Shown here: positions 1-9,481 of the stretch, piece by piece
Layout of the letters: every line of letters starts with the position of its first letter
Numbering within the stretch: the stretch's first letter is position 1
DNA from: JANPCX01 sp031431125
GTDB lineage: Bacteria; Pseudomonadota; Gammaproteobacteria; Burkholderiales; Burkholderiaceae_C
DNA length: 33,753 nucleotides
Assembly: GCA_031431125.1 (NCBI GenBank)
Contig: JANPCX010000072.1
Location: 1 to 33,753, forward strand
Direction: 5' to 3'
Made by a program: the position numbers and the translations under genes
The notes under the pieces: generated by a model
What the model saw: only the letters and a program-made list of their open reading frames with translations
What the model was told of the DNA's origin: nothing
Databases searched by the model: none

Positions 1-139
1 AGAAAGGGGGGGGCCTGCGGCGCCCTGGCAGGGGCCTTGAGGGCATAAAAAAACAGACAACAGAACACGCCAAAAATGAACCGCGTAAAGCGGACAATCT
101 ACTTGCTACAAAAGCGGACAGTTCTATTTGCTCTCAACA
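1..139. mobile_element. Probable terminus of an IS21-family insertion sequence
   Basis: Two near-identical repeats, each beginning AAAGCGGACA and ending TTGCT, lie at 87-107 and 111-132. The stretch closes with CAACA at 135-139. IS21-family elements typically carry multiple terminal repeats with a GCGGACA-like core and end in CA, so this looks like the outer end of such an element, with istAB lying to the left outside the window. No transposase reading frame is visible here. The family assignment comes from memory of IS21 ends and not from a database match. The exact boundary and the target duplication cannot be set from one end. Confidence 0.45.
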
Positions 140-932
140 CCCGTCTGTCGAAGAGCTGCAACTCACTACCGGAACAAGCGACATTGGAGAACTCTCTGTC
201 CTTGAGGTTTTGGATATGGTCAGCACGTTACGTTGAGAAAAAATGCGTCGCCAAATCGTGGCTACTCTGGAAATTGCGCTCCTCAACATCACTTGCAACT
301 TCCGGCTTCATAGGCCTGCGCGCAGTGGTCAGGGTTAAAAACAAGCAGGAAACGTCCTCAAAGTCCGCTGCCAAACGGTTGGGAAAACTGTTTGAAATAA
401 AACCCAACCGGTTCGGTCAAGACAGCAATTCGACTTTCTTTTTTGGCCGCAACTCAAAACGCACCTCATCACCAAAGGCGAAGTCAGTACCATGCCCGGG
501 AACCAAGCACCTGCAGTCGTGGCCAGCCCAGCGTGGCCTAATCGCCGCTGTGCGCGGCGATCTGCCGCTCCACAGGATTCTGTGAAGCTTCCGATCCCCT
601 AGGCTTGTGCCACACGTCCGCGCTTGATGGACCACAAGCGTCTCGAAAATCCGTCAGTCACGCTGAAAACGCATCAAACTCACGGACGAAAACAAATGGG
701 GGCAACTTTGGGGGCAACTAAAAATCGCCAACCATCAGAATCGTTAATTCATAAGGCTTCGCAAGCACTCTTCGATTCCTGTCGGCGGACCAGCGAGAGG
801 AGCCGACAAGGGCCAGTAAGTTCCAAAGAACCCATGCAAATCAAGGCTGCAGCCAGATTCGGTCAAGGAGTTCGTAGGAATTCTGCGTGAATCTGTGGAT
901 GCTTTTCGGAACTAGAGAGAAGTACGCCCATC
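140..932. other. Non-coding stretch between IS end and helicase gene
   Basis: About 790 bases separate the IS-like terminus from the helicase start. The open frames here (for example 76-585 plus and 417-635 minus) have no recognisable domain and no convincing ribosome-binding site. The minus-strand frame could be debris of a transposon gene, but I cannot show that. The only structure I see is the GGGGGCAACT direct repeat at 697-719. The stretch fits decayed mobile-element DNA at the border of an accessory region. Confidence 0.4.
697..719 (+). repeat. Direct repeat TGGGGGCAACT x2, att/arm-site-like
   Basis: Two perfect 11-base copies of TGGGGGCAACT lie at 697-707 and 709-719, one base apart. 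Short tandem TGGGGGCA-type repeats often occur at the ends of integrated genomic islands, near tyrosine-integrase att or arm sites. No integrase gene and no tRNA gene are visible nearby, so an attachment-site role is only suggested by resemblance. Confidence 0.35.
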
Positions 933-3900
933 ATGGCCTTGAGCGAAGAACATAAATGGGAGTGCAACAAGGTGATGGGTACTGTTCGACCGTACTTCAA
1001 ACTCGGAGTTGCCGATCTCGAGTCAATATTCGAGGCCGCACCGGCAGAAAAGAATGTGTGCCAAGCGCTTGTTGATGAGTTGAGGCATCGAAACACTGAT
1101 CGATCAGCCACTCTGCTCTCCAAAATCGAACATTCCCTTGCGGCACAAGTTCAACGCGCATCTCCCTCGTCAGCGCCATCAGAACGTCTTACTCCTGCGT
1201 TGCCCACACAGGCTAAAGCTGCACCAAAGCAGGATTCCAGACCGACATATGCAGCACCGCCGATCACCAACAAACCTGCATCGGTTCTCGCTGCGTGGGT
1301 GGCTTTAGAAGCCCTGTCACCTCAGACTTATCGCACACCCGCGGACTTGGCAAATGGTGACTCCGGTTGTGTCGCCAACATCAATGGCCAGGGCCTACCC
1401 TGGCTCGAGGGAGAGCGGTCCAGGCCCAAGCAGCAGCTTTACTACCAGATCGTCCTCGGCTGCGTGCCCATGGATCGCGCCACAGATGAGTTCATCAAGA
1501 CATTTGGCGACGACGAGGAACGGGGCAAGCGAGAACGCGAGAAAGCGGCGATCGCCGCCGTCCTGGTGGACCGGGACGGCTTTCTGCTTGCAGAAAACGC
1601 CATCGCGGTATCAAGTTTCGCCTGGGCCTTGCCGTTCGCGCTCAAGGGCGACCTCAACGGTTTGGGAGCATGGGCGGATTCGGAGAAAGGGTTGGTTGAA
1701 GGCCTCAGAAAGCAGTTGGTCAAAACCAACCGGGACGGCAACTCGCTACCGCTTGACGAAACCTGCCTGCAACGAGGATTTCGTTGGCTTGTCACCAACC
1801 TGGGACTACCTACTGGTCTCTATGAAGAACCCAGTTTCGTCTTGCGGGTGTTTCACTATTTCAAATCCAAGACCCCCCCAGGAGGTCGCGCTCCTCAACT
1901 CGTTCTACCTGGCAGATCTAGCCCGCGCTTCGAAGCTGGTTGAAGCTGGCAGCGCAGGCAAGGCCCTTTCCCGCTACGTCGGTGTCGAGCGCGTTCAACA
2001 TAGCCCCAATCTCCTGGTCGACCATGCCGCCATCGAAGAACTGATTGCCCCAGAGAAGATGCCCCTTGCCCGCTGGCCGGCTCCAGGCGGCCACCCGCTT
2101 GTCACACTTCAACAGGCGGCAGTCAATGCAGTGCGAAGCGAGCTTGGCGCGGACGGTGCAGGCATCGTGGCAGTCAACGGACCGCCGGGCACGGGGAAGA
2201 CAACTTTGCTGCGAGACATCGTCGCCGGTTGCGTACTGGACAGGGCCGTCGCCATGGCGTCATTCGACGATCCATTGAACGCCTTTGCCACCACAGGCCA
2301 AAAAGTCAAGGCAGGGGATAGTGCCTTCCTTCATTTGTATCGCCTTGACAAGTCGTTGAAGGGGCACGAAGTCCTGATTGCCTCAAGCAATAACAAGGCC
2401 GTAGAGAACGTCAGCAAGGAGTTGCCATTGCTGAAGGCGGTGGGGCGAGATTTCAAGTATTTCAGGACGGTTGCAGATCGACTGCTGGCAAAGAAGGCCG
2501 AGGACGGCTCCCTCATCGAAGGCGAGCCTACCTGGGGTCTGGCCGCAGCAGTTTTAGGAAACGCGTTCAATTGCAACGCCTTCCAGCAAGCGCTGTGGTG
2601 GGATAGTGATCGAAGCCTTCGGCTTTACCTGAAGGCGGCCAAGGGTGACTCAGTTGTGCGGGATGTCACCGACGAGACCGGCAAAGTCATCCGTCGCGAG
2701 GTTCCGACCGTCATTGAGGACGAATGCCCCCCCACAACGTCCGAAGAGGCCAAGCTCAAGTGGAAAAAGGCGCGGAACACCTTCAAATCGCTCCATTCCG
2801 AAGTGGAAGTGGTACCAAGAAAACTAGAGGAGATCCGCAAGACTTGCCAGAGACTGGCGCCGTGTCGGCGTGCACTTGCTGACGCGCTCTCTGCCAAGGA
2901 GAGAGCCTCTGCCAACCGCAAAAGTCGTGCTGACGAGGTTTCCGCTTCGCTTCGCATATATGAAGTCGCGAAAGATGCCACGCAAACTTCCGCAAGCCTG
3001 GAACAGCGCGCATTCTCTGAACGGCCGGGTTGGCTTTTTCGGCTGTTCAACACTCAGCGGCACAAGCTTTGGCGGGAAGCCTATGAACCGCTAGTCGCCA
3101 GCAAGGCGCAGGCAGAGCAACAAATGGCCTATGCGGCGGCGGCCCACGATGATGTCCAACGGTCGTTTCATCAAGCTGAGGCCGCCGTCAGGTCGGCAGC
3201 GGAAAAAGTATCCTCATGCGAATTGACCCTGGCCTCATTCGAACGGCAAGTCGAACAGCATCGGCAATTGCTTGGCGCACGCCTCGTCGATGAGAAATTC
3301 TTTGAGCAAAACCACGAGTGCTGGAATCTTGCGTCTCCTTGGTTGCCGGATGCGGCACACCAAAAACGTGAAGACCTTTTTGCCGCTGCGCTGGACCTTC
3401 ACCGTGCCTTCATCGACGTCTCAGCCCAAAAGATTTTGCACAACATTGGCGTCCTAATGGGCGCAATGCACGTAGGCGCTTTTCAAGACGATGCCAAGAA
3501 GGCGCTGCTGGGCGACTTGTGGTCAACGCTGTTCTTGGCTGTCCCTGTAGTGTCGACCACTTTCGCCTCAATGGACCGCATGCTTGGAGACCTGCCACCA
3601 TCGAGCATCGGGTGGGTGCTTGTGGACGAAGCAGGGCAAGCGACACCGCAATCAGCTGTGGGCGCTTTGATGCGCGCCAAGAAAGCGATCATCGTGGGCG
3701 ATCCGCTCCAAATACCGCCGGTCACCACGCTTCCTGAGCGCCTTGTCCTTGAAGTAGCTAAGTACTTTGGTGTTTCAACGATGGATTGGCTTGCTCCAGA
3801 GGCCTCTGTCCAGACGGTTGCCGACGAAGCCTCGCGGCTTCAAGCGGAATTCCGAGCGAACGTTGGGGTGAGGAAGGTGGGGCTGCCCCTCCTGGTGCAT

Positions 3901-4497
3901 CGCCGCTGCCAAGAACCGATGTTCGGCATATCCAACCGCATCGCCTACGACGGACAGATGGTGCCCGCCGCTGGAAAGGTTGCACCGGGCGCAATTGCCC
4001 TGACGTTGGGGCAATCCGCGTGGCTCAACGTTGATGGGACAGCCAACACCAAATGGTGCGCCGCCGAGGGCGAAATCGTCGTTCAATTGCTGAAGCAGCT
4101 AGCTAGAGAAGGCGTCAAGCAGCCCGATGTCTACGTCATCACGCCGTTCAGGATCGTTGCTCAAGAGCTACGCTGCCGCCTGGGCACTGAGCATGAACTA
4201 TTTCAACACTTTGAAGTTGATCCGCAACAGTGGTTGAAAGACCGTGTCGGAACCATTCACACGTTCCAGGGCAAGGAAGCGGAAGCAGTCATCGCGGTGC
4301 TCGGCGCCCCCATGGCCTCCCAACAAGGCGCGCGGCGCTGGGCGTGCGCGACACCGAACATCATCAATGTAATGGTCTCTCGGGCGAAGCAGTCGCTTTA
4401 CGTGGTGGGATCGCGCGCGGCCTGGTCGAGTGTTGGCCACGGAAAATCAGTTGCCGCCTTTCTACCAACGCGGCAAAGTAGCTTGCTATCTTCCTGA
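933..4497 (+). pseudogene. UPF1-like SF1 helicase/ATPase, split by a +1 frameshift in a C7 tract
   Basis: Frame 3 from ATG 933 runs without stops to the C7 tract at 1873-1879. Frame 1 then carries the rest to the stop at 4497. Removing one C gives a continuous 1187-residue protein reading ...KTPQEVALLNS across the joint (residue ~313). Composite residues: a short helical N-terminal segment (1-68), an Ala/Pro-rich linker (~70-115), a conserved pre-helicase region (~115-330), Walker A GPPGTGKTT (416-424), a long coiled-coil-rich insertion (~600-775), Walker B LVDEAGQ (D898, E899), GDPLQIPP just after it, and a C-terminal AAA_12-type part with GTIHTFQGKEAE and MVSRAKQ (R1150). These are SF1 DNA2/NAM7/UPF1 helicase motifs, and all key residues are present. 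The gene is followed after 11 bp by a membrane-protein gene. It may be a true pseudogene, a sequencing error or recoding. The role is unknown; a defence role is inference. Confidence 0.8.
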
Positions 4498-4508
4498 ATA
4501 GGAAAAAT

Positions 4509-5168
4509 ATGTTCGACCAGATATACGGCGTTGTCCAGACACATCCCCAAGAGGTTTCATGGGCATTCGCGTTTATGAATGCAGTTTGGTTGCTTTTCAC
4601 TTATTTCAAACAGCAGAGTCATGAGCGTGGCATGACGCGTGTTCAACACGACATGAATCTTGATCTCGAACGACGTAAGACCGTCTTCACTATGAAAACA
4701 TCATCATACGAACGGTATGTCCGAATGCTTGATGAGTTTGGTGCTAGGCACCAAACTGGGCTATTCCGCCGCATGCAACCATGCTTTGCTACGTACATGG
4801 AAAGTATGGTGAAAGCTAACGGGGACAACGTTGCAGTACGAACTGCGTTGTCAAAATTCTCTCAAGATGTCCTGATTTTTATAGATGAGGCATCCCAGAA
4901 TTTCTTGAAGATTCGAGCCGAGACGCGAACACTCAAGTTAACGGCTAGCGATCAATTGGTCGCGTTTTTTGACGCGCTTGACTCCGAGATGGAGAAGTCG
5001 ATGAACGATGCACAGACCTTCATCACAGACCTGCCGAAGTTGCAACTCTCAGGCAATCAGGAAGAAATCAATACGCGGCTTGGTGTTTGCGCGCAAAGTG
5101 GGGCAGTCTTACATCGCTATTCCAAAGAAATAGAAGCCCAAATGCGTATTGAACTCAAAGAAATTTAA
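4509..5168 (+). CDS. Small single-pass membrane protein with helical cytoplasmic tail, partner of the helicase
   Basis: The product has 219 residues. One hydrophobic segment lies near the N-terminus (~15-34, from EVSWAFAFM to FTYF). The rest is polar, Lys/Glu-rich and strongly helical, with several conserved-looking Phe and Met positions but no recognised enzyme motif. It starts 11 bp after the helicase stop with an AGGAA-type ribosome site, so the two genes are almost certainly co-transcribed. Base composition is visibly more AT-rich than the flanking genes, suggesting acquisition. I do not recognise the family. A membrane-anchored small protein beside a large ATPase is a frequent pattern in phage-defence and toxin loci, but there is no direct evidence of that here. 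Confidence 0.75.
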   Translation: MFDQIYGVVQTHPQEVSWAFAFMNAVWLLFTYFKQQSHERGMTRVQHDMNLDLERRKTVFTMKTSSYERYVRMLDEFGARHQTGLFRRMQPCFATYMESMVKANGDNVAVRTALSKFSQDVLIFIDEASQNFLKIRAETRTLKLTASDQLVAFFDALDSEMEKSMNDAQTFITDLPKLQLSGNQEEINTRLGVCAQSGAVLHRYSKEIEAQMRIELKEI

Positions 5169-5471
5169 TGGCTAGTGTTCGACGTTTGGCTTGGGCCGGT
5201 CAACCCAGTACCGCGCTCACAGGTTCACCTGTACCGATCAGATGCACAGGTCAAGTCATCTGGGGGCTACTGAATAGCCGAGGATGATGATTCACTTGTG
5301 TTTATGCCAGTTTCCGCCGTAACTTCGATTCCTTTCAGCAGACCAGCGACAGAGCCCTCCCACCACTCACGCAAACTTCTGTAAAGCATCAGCCGTGCTG
5401 TCATCCCGGCGCGACCTTGAACAGTTAAACCACCAGCCCGCTGTCGGGCGGCTTGCTGTTGGAGACACGTC
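5169..5471. other. Intergenic region with ACAGGT half-sites
   Basis: No gene is supported. A short palindrome ACAGGT-TC-ACCTGT lies at 5219-5232 and a third ACAGGT at 5246-5251, which could be an operator. A small hairpin (GCCCG/CGGGC, 5436-5449) sits in the presumed leader of the lipoprotein gene. This stretch marks the boundary between the accessory helicase unit and the following chromosomal-looking genes. Confidence 0.35.
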
Positions 5472-5831
5472 ATGCGACATCCTGTTGGGGTTTCAGTGGG
5501 CGCTTTGCGCGGTGCAACCGCCTGTGCCTTGGTTTTGAGTTTATCGGCCTGCGTGGTGGCCCCCTACCCTCGTCACGCGGTGGTCACCGAGTCGGGTTAC
5601 GGGCCGGTGGTGGAGGTGGCGCCGCCGTCGCCCTACCACGAAGCAGTACCGGTCGCACCTTACCCGGGTGCGGTGTGGGCGAGTGGCCACTGGGGCTGGT
5701 CAGGCCACAGGCACCAGTGGGTGCCTGGGTATTGGGAGCGGCCACGGCAGGGATATGGCTGGCGTCCCCACGCTTGGGTGCGAATTGGTGGGGGCTGGCA
5801 GTTGCGGGGCGGTGGTTGGGTGCGGTATTGA
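5472..5831 (+). CDS. WXXGXW-repeat (BcpO-like) lipoprotein
   Basis: The 119-residue product has an N-terminal signal sequence with the lipobox LSAC (Cys27), predicting lipidation and anchoring in the cell envelope. The mature part is rich in Pro, Tyr, Gly and Trp and carries two WXXGXW repeats, WASGHW (69-74) and WVPGYW (83-88), typical of the BcpO-related/YXWGXW repeat family (PF12779-type). GGAG lies at the right distance before ATG 5472. The gene stands alone and converges with the regulator gene to its right. Proteins of this family are small envelope lipoproteins of unknown function in Burkholderiales; no specific role can be read from the sequence. Confidence 0.8.
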   Translation: MRHPVGVSVGALRGATACALVLSLSACVVAPYPRHAVVTESGYGPVVEVAPPSPYHEAVPVAPYPGAVWASGHWGWSGHRHQWVPGYWERPRQGYGWRPHAWVRIGGGWQLRGGGWVRY

Positions 5832-6079
5832 TCGCCAGCCCCCATATTTCACCAGGTCGCTCTCCGATCCCGAGGAACAGCAGCCCATGAATGCTCGATT
5901 TGTTTGCTTCGATGAACAAATCCAATTTGTACCGAACGCTACGCACCCATGCGACGGCACCTGGCAGACCGGATGCGGCCTCAACTCCTCGCCAATGTCC
6001 ACTGACTATGGCTGCGGCCGTCAGGGCCACCCCGACTCGCCCATGCACCGTCGCATGGACATGCAGGCCAATCAAACAC

Positions 6080-7447
6080 TCACTCCACGTCGTTGCCTGA
6101 GTTTTTGCCCAGCCCGTGTTTTTTGATTTTGTCGGTCAAGGTGGTTTTGGCAATGCGCAGGGCTTTGGCGGTTTGCACCACATTGCCAGCATGGCGCTGC
6201 AGGGCGTCAAAGATGAGGCTGCGCTCAAAATGGTCCACGGTTTGGGTCAGTGAGGGTTCGGCGTCGTCTGGCAACGTTGCAGGACTTGCCGCATGCGGCG
6301 ACACCCACTGTGGCCCAACACCCAGCACCAAGGCATCTGCCACGTTGCGCAGCTCGCGCACATTGCCGGGCCAGTCGCGGGTCATGAGCTGGCGCAATTG
6401 CGCCTGCGGCAACGCAGGCTGCGGACGGCCATAGCGGCTGGCGGCCATGAGCATGAAATGCTCCAGCAGCAAAGGAATGTCTTCGCGGCGTTCACGCAGC
6501 GGTGGCAGCTCGATGTTGACCACGTTAAGACGGTAAACCAAGTCGGCACGAAAGGTGTTTTGCTGGGCGCGGGCCAATAAATCGTCTTTGGTGGCGGCCA
6601 CCACGCGCACGTCCACCGGCAAGCTTTGGTTGGAACCCAAACGTTCGATGGAACGTTCTTGCAACACCCGCAGCAGCTTGACTTGCACACCCATGGGCAT
6701 GCTCTCGAGTTCATCCAAAAACAAGGTGCCGCCGTGGGCGTGTTCGATACGACCGATGCGCCGCTTTTGTGCGCCGGTGAAGGCCCCGGCTTCGTGGCCG
6801 AAGAGTTCGCTGTCTAACAGGGAGTCGGGCAAGCCGCCGCAGTTGAGCGCTACATAGGGCGCCTTGCTGCGACGCGAGTGTTCATGCAGGGCACGCGCCA
6901 CCACCTCTTTGCCCGTGCCGGTCTCGCCGCGTATCAGCACGTCCACCGGCGAGTCAGCCACTTCCAGCACGAGTTGGCGTACCCGCTGGATGGAGGAGGA
7001 GCGTCCGACAAGCTGGCCTTCCAGGCCTTCGCGCAAGGACAGCGCACGGCGCAGTTGCGCCACTTCCAACGTGAGGCGGCGTTTTTCCAGGGCGCGCTGC
7101 ACGACCTCCACCAGCTGTTCGGGGGAGAAGGGCTTGGGAATGAAGTCGTAGGCGCCACTGCGCATGGCCAACACGGCCAAACTCACGTCACCGTGGCCTG
7201 TCACCATGATGACGGGCAGCTCGGGATCGATGTCTTGGGCCTCTCGAACGACGGACAGCCCATCTGCACCGGGCAAGCGCATGTCGGTGACAACAACGCC
7301 TGCAAAACCAGGGGTGATGTGGGGCAGCACGGCCTCAGCACTGTCGAAAGCACGCACTGCAATGCCCGCCAACTGCAAGGCCTGCACGCATCCCAACTGC
7401 ATGGCGGCATCGTCTTCCACCAAGAGAACGCTGAGTTCACGGTTCAT
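6080..7447 (-). CDS. aauR: Sigma-54-dependent response regulator, AauR/DctD type
   Basis: The 455-residue product is an NtrC-class activator. A receiver domain (1-120) has the phospho-acceptor Asp55 in VVTDMRLPG and Lys105 in PKPF. The AAA+ domain has Walker A GETGTGKE (174-181), the sigma-54 contact loop GAFTGA (221-226) and the Walker B/sensor stretch TLFLDELESM. A C-terminal Fis-type helix-turn-helix (~415-450) ends in KHGLGK. Its start overlaps the kinase stop by 4 bp (ATGA), so the pair is translationally coupled. Closest relatives by motif are DctD (dicarboxylates) and AauR (acidic amino acids). The adjacent glutamate/aspartate transporter and two sigma-54 promoters in the same locus favour AauR. 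The symbol rests on context. Confidence 0.88.
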   Translation of the reverse strand: MNRELSVLLVEDDAAMQLGCVQALQLAGIAVRAFDSAEAVLPHITPGFAGVVVTDMRLPGADGLSVVREAQDIDPELPVIMVTGHGDVSLAVLAMRSGAYDFIPKPFSPEQLVEVVQRALEKRRLTLEVAQLRRALSLREGLEGQLVGRSSSIQRVRQLVLEVADSPVDVLIRGETGTGKEVVARALHEHSRRSKAPYVALNCGGLPDSLLDSELFGHEAGAFTGAQKRRIGRIEHAHGGTLFLDELESMPMGVQVKLLRVLQERSIERLGSNQSLPVDVRVVAATKDDLLARAQQNTFRADLVYRLNVVNIELPPLRERREDIPLLLEHFMLMAASRYGRPQPALPQAQLRQLMTRDWPGNVRELRNVADALVLGVGPQWVSPHAASPATLPDDAEPSLTQTVDHFERSLIFDALQRHAGNVVQTAKALRIAKTTLTDKIKKHGLGKNSGNDVE

Positions 7448-9381
7448 GGCGATGGCGGGGAATGGGGGGTCATGGATTTTTGCGCCACAGGCACGGTGAG
7501 TGTGAAACAGGCCCCGCCATCGGAAGCGTTGGCGGCTTGAAATTCACCGCCGAATTCTCGCGCAATATCACGCGATATCACCAAGCCCAGCCCCAAACCT
7601 GCACCGCTGGCTTTGGTGGTGTAGAAAGGCTCGAACAGACGGCCGAGGTCTGTTTCGCTCAAACCTTTACCGCTGTCTTGAACATGAATAGCGATCATGG
7701 GCGGTTGCTGCGCCAAGAGCTCGGCCTGCAGCCGAAGTGTTTTCTGAGGCGCCTCACGCATGGCATCCAAGGCATTGGCAATCAGGTTGATCAACACCTG
7801 CTCCAACCGGTTGGCATCACACCAGGCCACAAAACCGCCCGGGGCACAGTGGTTGTGCACCTGGACCTTCTCGTGCCTTAAGCGCAGCTCGAACAGGAAC
7901 AAGGCTTGTTCGAGTATGCGGCCCACATCGGTGGCCTCGGGCCGCGCGGTGGATTTGCGAGAGAAACTTTTCAGTGGATCGATGATGCGGCCCATCTGGT
8001 CGACGAGCCGCGCCACGATGGACAAGTTTTCTTGTGCCGCGTCTTGGTTGTTGCGGCGCATGAACTCGGCCGCGTTGCCGGACAGGGTTCGGATGGCGCC
8101 CAGTGGTTGTGTCAGTTCGTGCGTGATGCTGGCGGCCAGCTGGCCCAGCACCGCCATTTTTCCTGCGTGCACCAACTCGTCTTGCGCGTCGCGTAAGGTT
8201 TGTTCGGCTTGGTGTCGCTCGCTCACCTCTTTGCGCAGTTGCGAGTTGGTTTCGGTGAGCTCTTGGGTGCGGCGCCCCACTTCTGCTTCGAGCTCGGCGT
8301 TGGCTTGCTCCAACATGCGTTTGGCGCTGAGTTTTTGGCGCTCAATGCGCTGACGCTGCGCCCAGTACAGCGCCAGCAAAATCAAAAACGCGGCAGCAAT
8401 GGCGCCACCGAAGCCATCTGCCAAAGCTTGGTCGCGCACAGGTTTGAGGTCAGAAAAAATCAGCACGCGCCAGTCCATGCCGTCGAGTGTGCGCCCCAGA
8501 ACCATGACACCGGCTTTGCTGGGTGGCAGGCCGCCCGTGGTGGTTGCCGACGGCGAACCCTCGTCCCGAACCAGGCCTTGCACTTCTTGGCTGTCTTCGT
8601 TCACCACCAGTTTGACTTGCAAAGGAAACTGCGGCAAACGCAGTGTGCCGTACGTGCGCGTGAGCTGCAGATCCACGCGACGTTCGGTGGGCAAAGGCGC
8701 CAACGAGGTGTAACGCCAATCGATCTGAGAAGACAGGATCACCACTTGGTTGGCGTCCGCAACCAGCGCCGGTGCACCGAGCATGGACCACGTTTCCTCC
8801 AGTGCGGTGAGCCCAATTTTGATGGCCGCCACCCCGACCACACGCGGGCCGTCGTAGATCGGATGCGACACGAAGTATCCAGCCTCGCCGCCACTGCCAA
8901 TGGCAAAGTGCCGCGTCCCGCGCCCGGCCAGGGCTTCGAGGTAATAGGGCCGATAAGAAACGTCTTCGCCCAGACGGCTGTCGTCCGGCTGGCTGCGGTT
9001 GCTGGATGCCAGCACGATGCCGCGAATGTCCAGCACAAATACCGCCACGCTGCCCAGGTGCGCGTTCAAACGCGTCAGATAGTCGTTCGCCGCGCTCGCA
9101 TGTTCGGCATCCGGTACTCGCAACAGCATGAGGACGGCTGGGTTGAGTTGGATCGTGGCGGGAACAGGCTCCAGACGGCGCAAACGGCCCTCGACCACCG
9201 AGGCGAACAAATCGAGCCTGTCGTTCGACTCGGCCTTGAGGTTGCTCGCCCCTTGGCTCAGACTGCGTTCATAAACCCAGCCACCGGCGGCAGCGATGGT
9301 CAGCAGCGCCAGCAAGGCCAAGAGCAAACGCCACAAGACCCGCCACGGACGGTGAGGGGCTTTGGGCGTATGGATCAGCAT
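7444..9381 (-). CDS. aauS: DctB/AauS-type sensor histidine kinase
   Basis: The 645-residue membrane kinase has a first transmembrane helix at ~16-35, a large periplasmic sensor region (~36-320, dCACHE-like as in DctB, with the RPYYLEA stretch seen in that family), a second helix at ~325-342, and a short coiled coil leading to the dimerisation domain. The phospho-acceptor is His421 in SITHELTQPLGAI. N-box (LINLIANALDAM), DSGKGLS and GLGLGLVISRDIA ATP-binding boxes follow. Its stop overlaps the regulator start. It probably senses extracellular acidic amino acids or C4-dicarboxylates and phosphorylates the downstream regulator. A terminator-like hairpin lies between the ATPase gene and this gene, so transcription from the transporter may be attenuated. 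Ligand identity is inferred from neighbours. Confidence 0.88.
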   Translation of the reverse strand: MLIHTPKAPHRPWRVLWRLLLALLALLTIAAAGGWVYERSLSQGASNLKAESNDRLDLFASVVEGRLRRLEPVPATIQLNPAVLMLLRVPDAEHASAANDYLTRLNAHLGSVAVFVLDIRGIVLASSNRSQPDDSRLGEDVSYRPYYLEALAGRGTRHFAIGSGGEAGYFVSHPIYDGPRVVGVAAIKIGLTALEETWSMLGAPALVADANQVVILSSQIDWRYTSLAPLPTERRVDLQLTRTYGTLRLPQFPLQVKLVVNEDSQEVQGLVRDEGSPSATTTGGLPPSKAGVMVLGRTLDGMDWRVLIFSDLKPVRDQALADGFGGAIAAAFLILLALYWAQRQRIERQKLSAKRMLEQANAELEAEVGRRTQELTETNSQLRKEVSERHQAEQTLRDAQDELVHAGKMAVLGQLAASITHELTQPLGAIRTLSGNAAEFMRRNNQDAAQENLSIVARLVDQMGRIIDPLKSFSRKSTARPEATDVGRILEQALFLFELRLRHEKVQVHNHCAPGGFVAWCDANRLEQVLINLIANALDAMREAPQKTLRLQAELLAQQPPMIAIHVQDSGKGLSETDLGRLFEPFYTTKASGAGLGLGLVISRDIAREFGGEFQAANASDGGACFTLTVPVAQKSMTPHSPPSP

Positions 9382-9439
9382 CGATTCAGGTGCCTAGTAC
9401 TGCGCCAAGAGCGACAACAAACCGCGGCACCAGCGAAGG

Positions 9440-9459
9440 AAAAGGGGCGAACATGCCCC
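9440..9459 (-). terminator. Weak intrinsic terminator after the ABC ATPase gene
   Basis: On the minus strand a GGGGC/GCCCC stem (9444-9448 with 9455-9459, 6-nt loop) is followed by TTTT. It lies 22 bases after the ATPase stop and before the sensor kinase. The short stem suggests partial read-through into the two-component genes. Confidence 0.45.
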
Positions 9460-9481
9460 AATGTGTCACGCGGTATAAAAC

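Noticed and set aside
76..585. 169-codon plus-strand frame near the left end
   Set aside because: Starts inside the IS-like terminus, low-complexity Ser/Arg/Lys content, no recognisable family.
5267..5473. 68-codon minus-strand frame before the lipoprotein gene
   Set aside because: No ribosome site, no family likeness, overlaps the lipoprotein leader.
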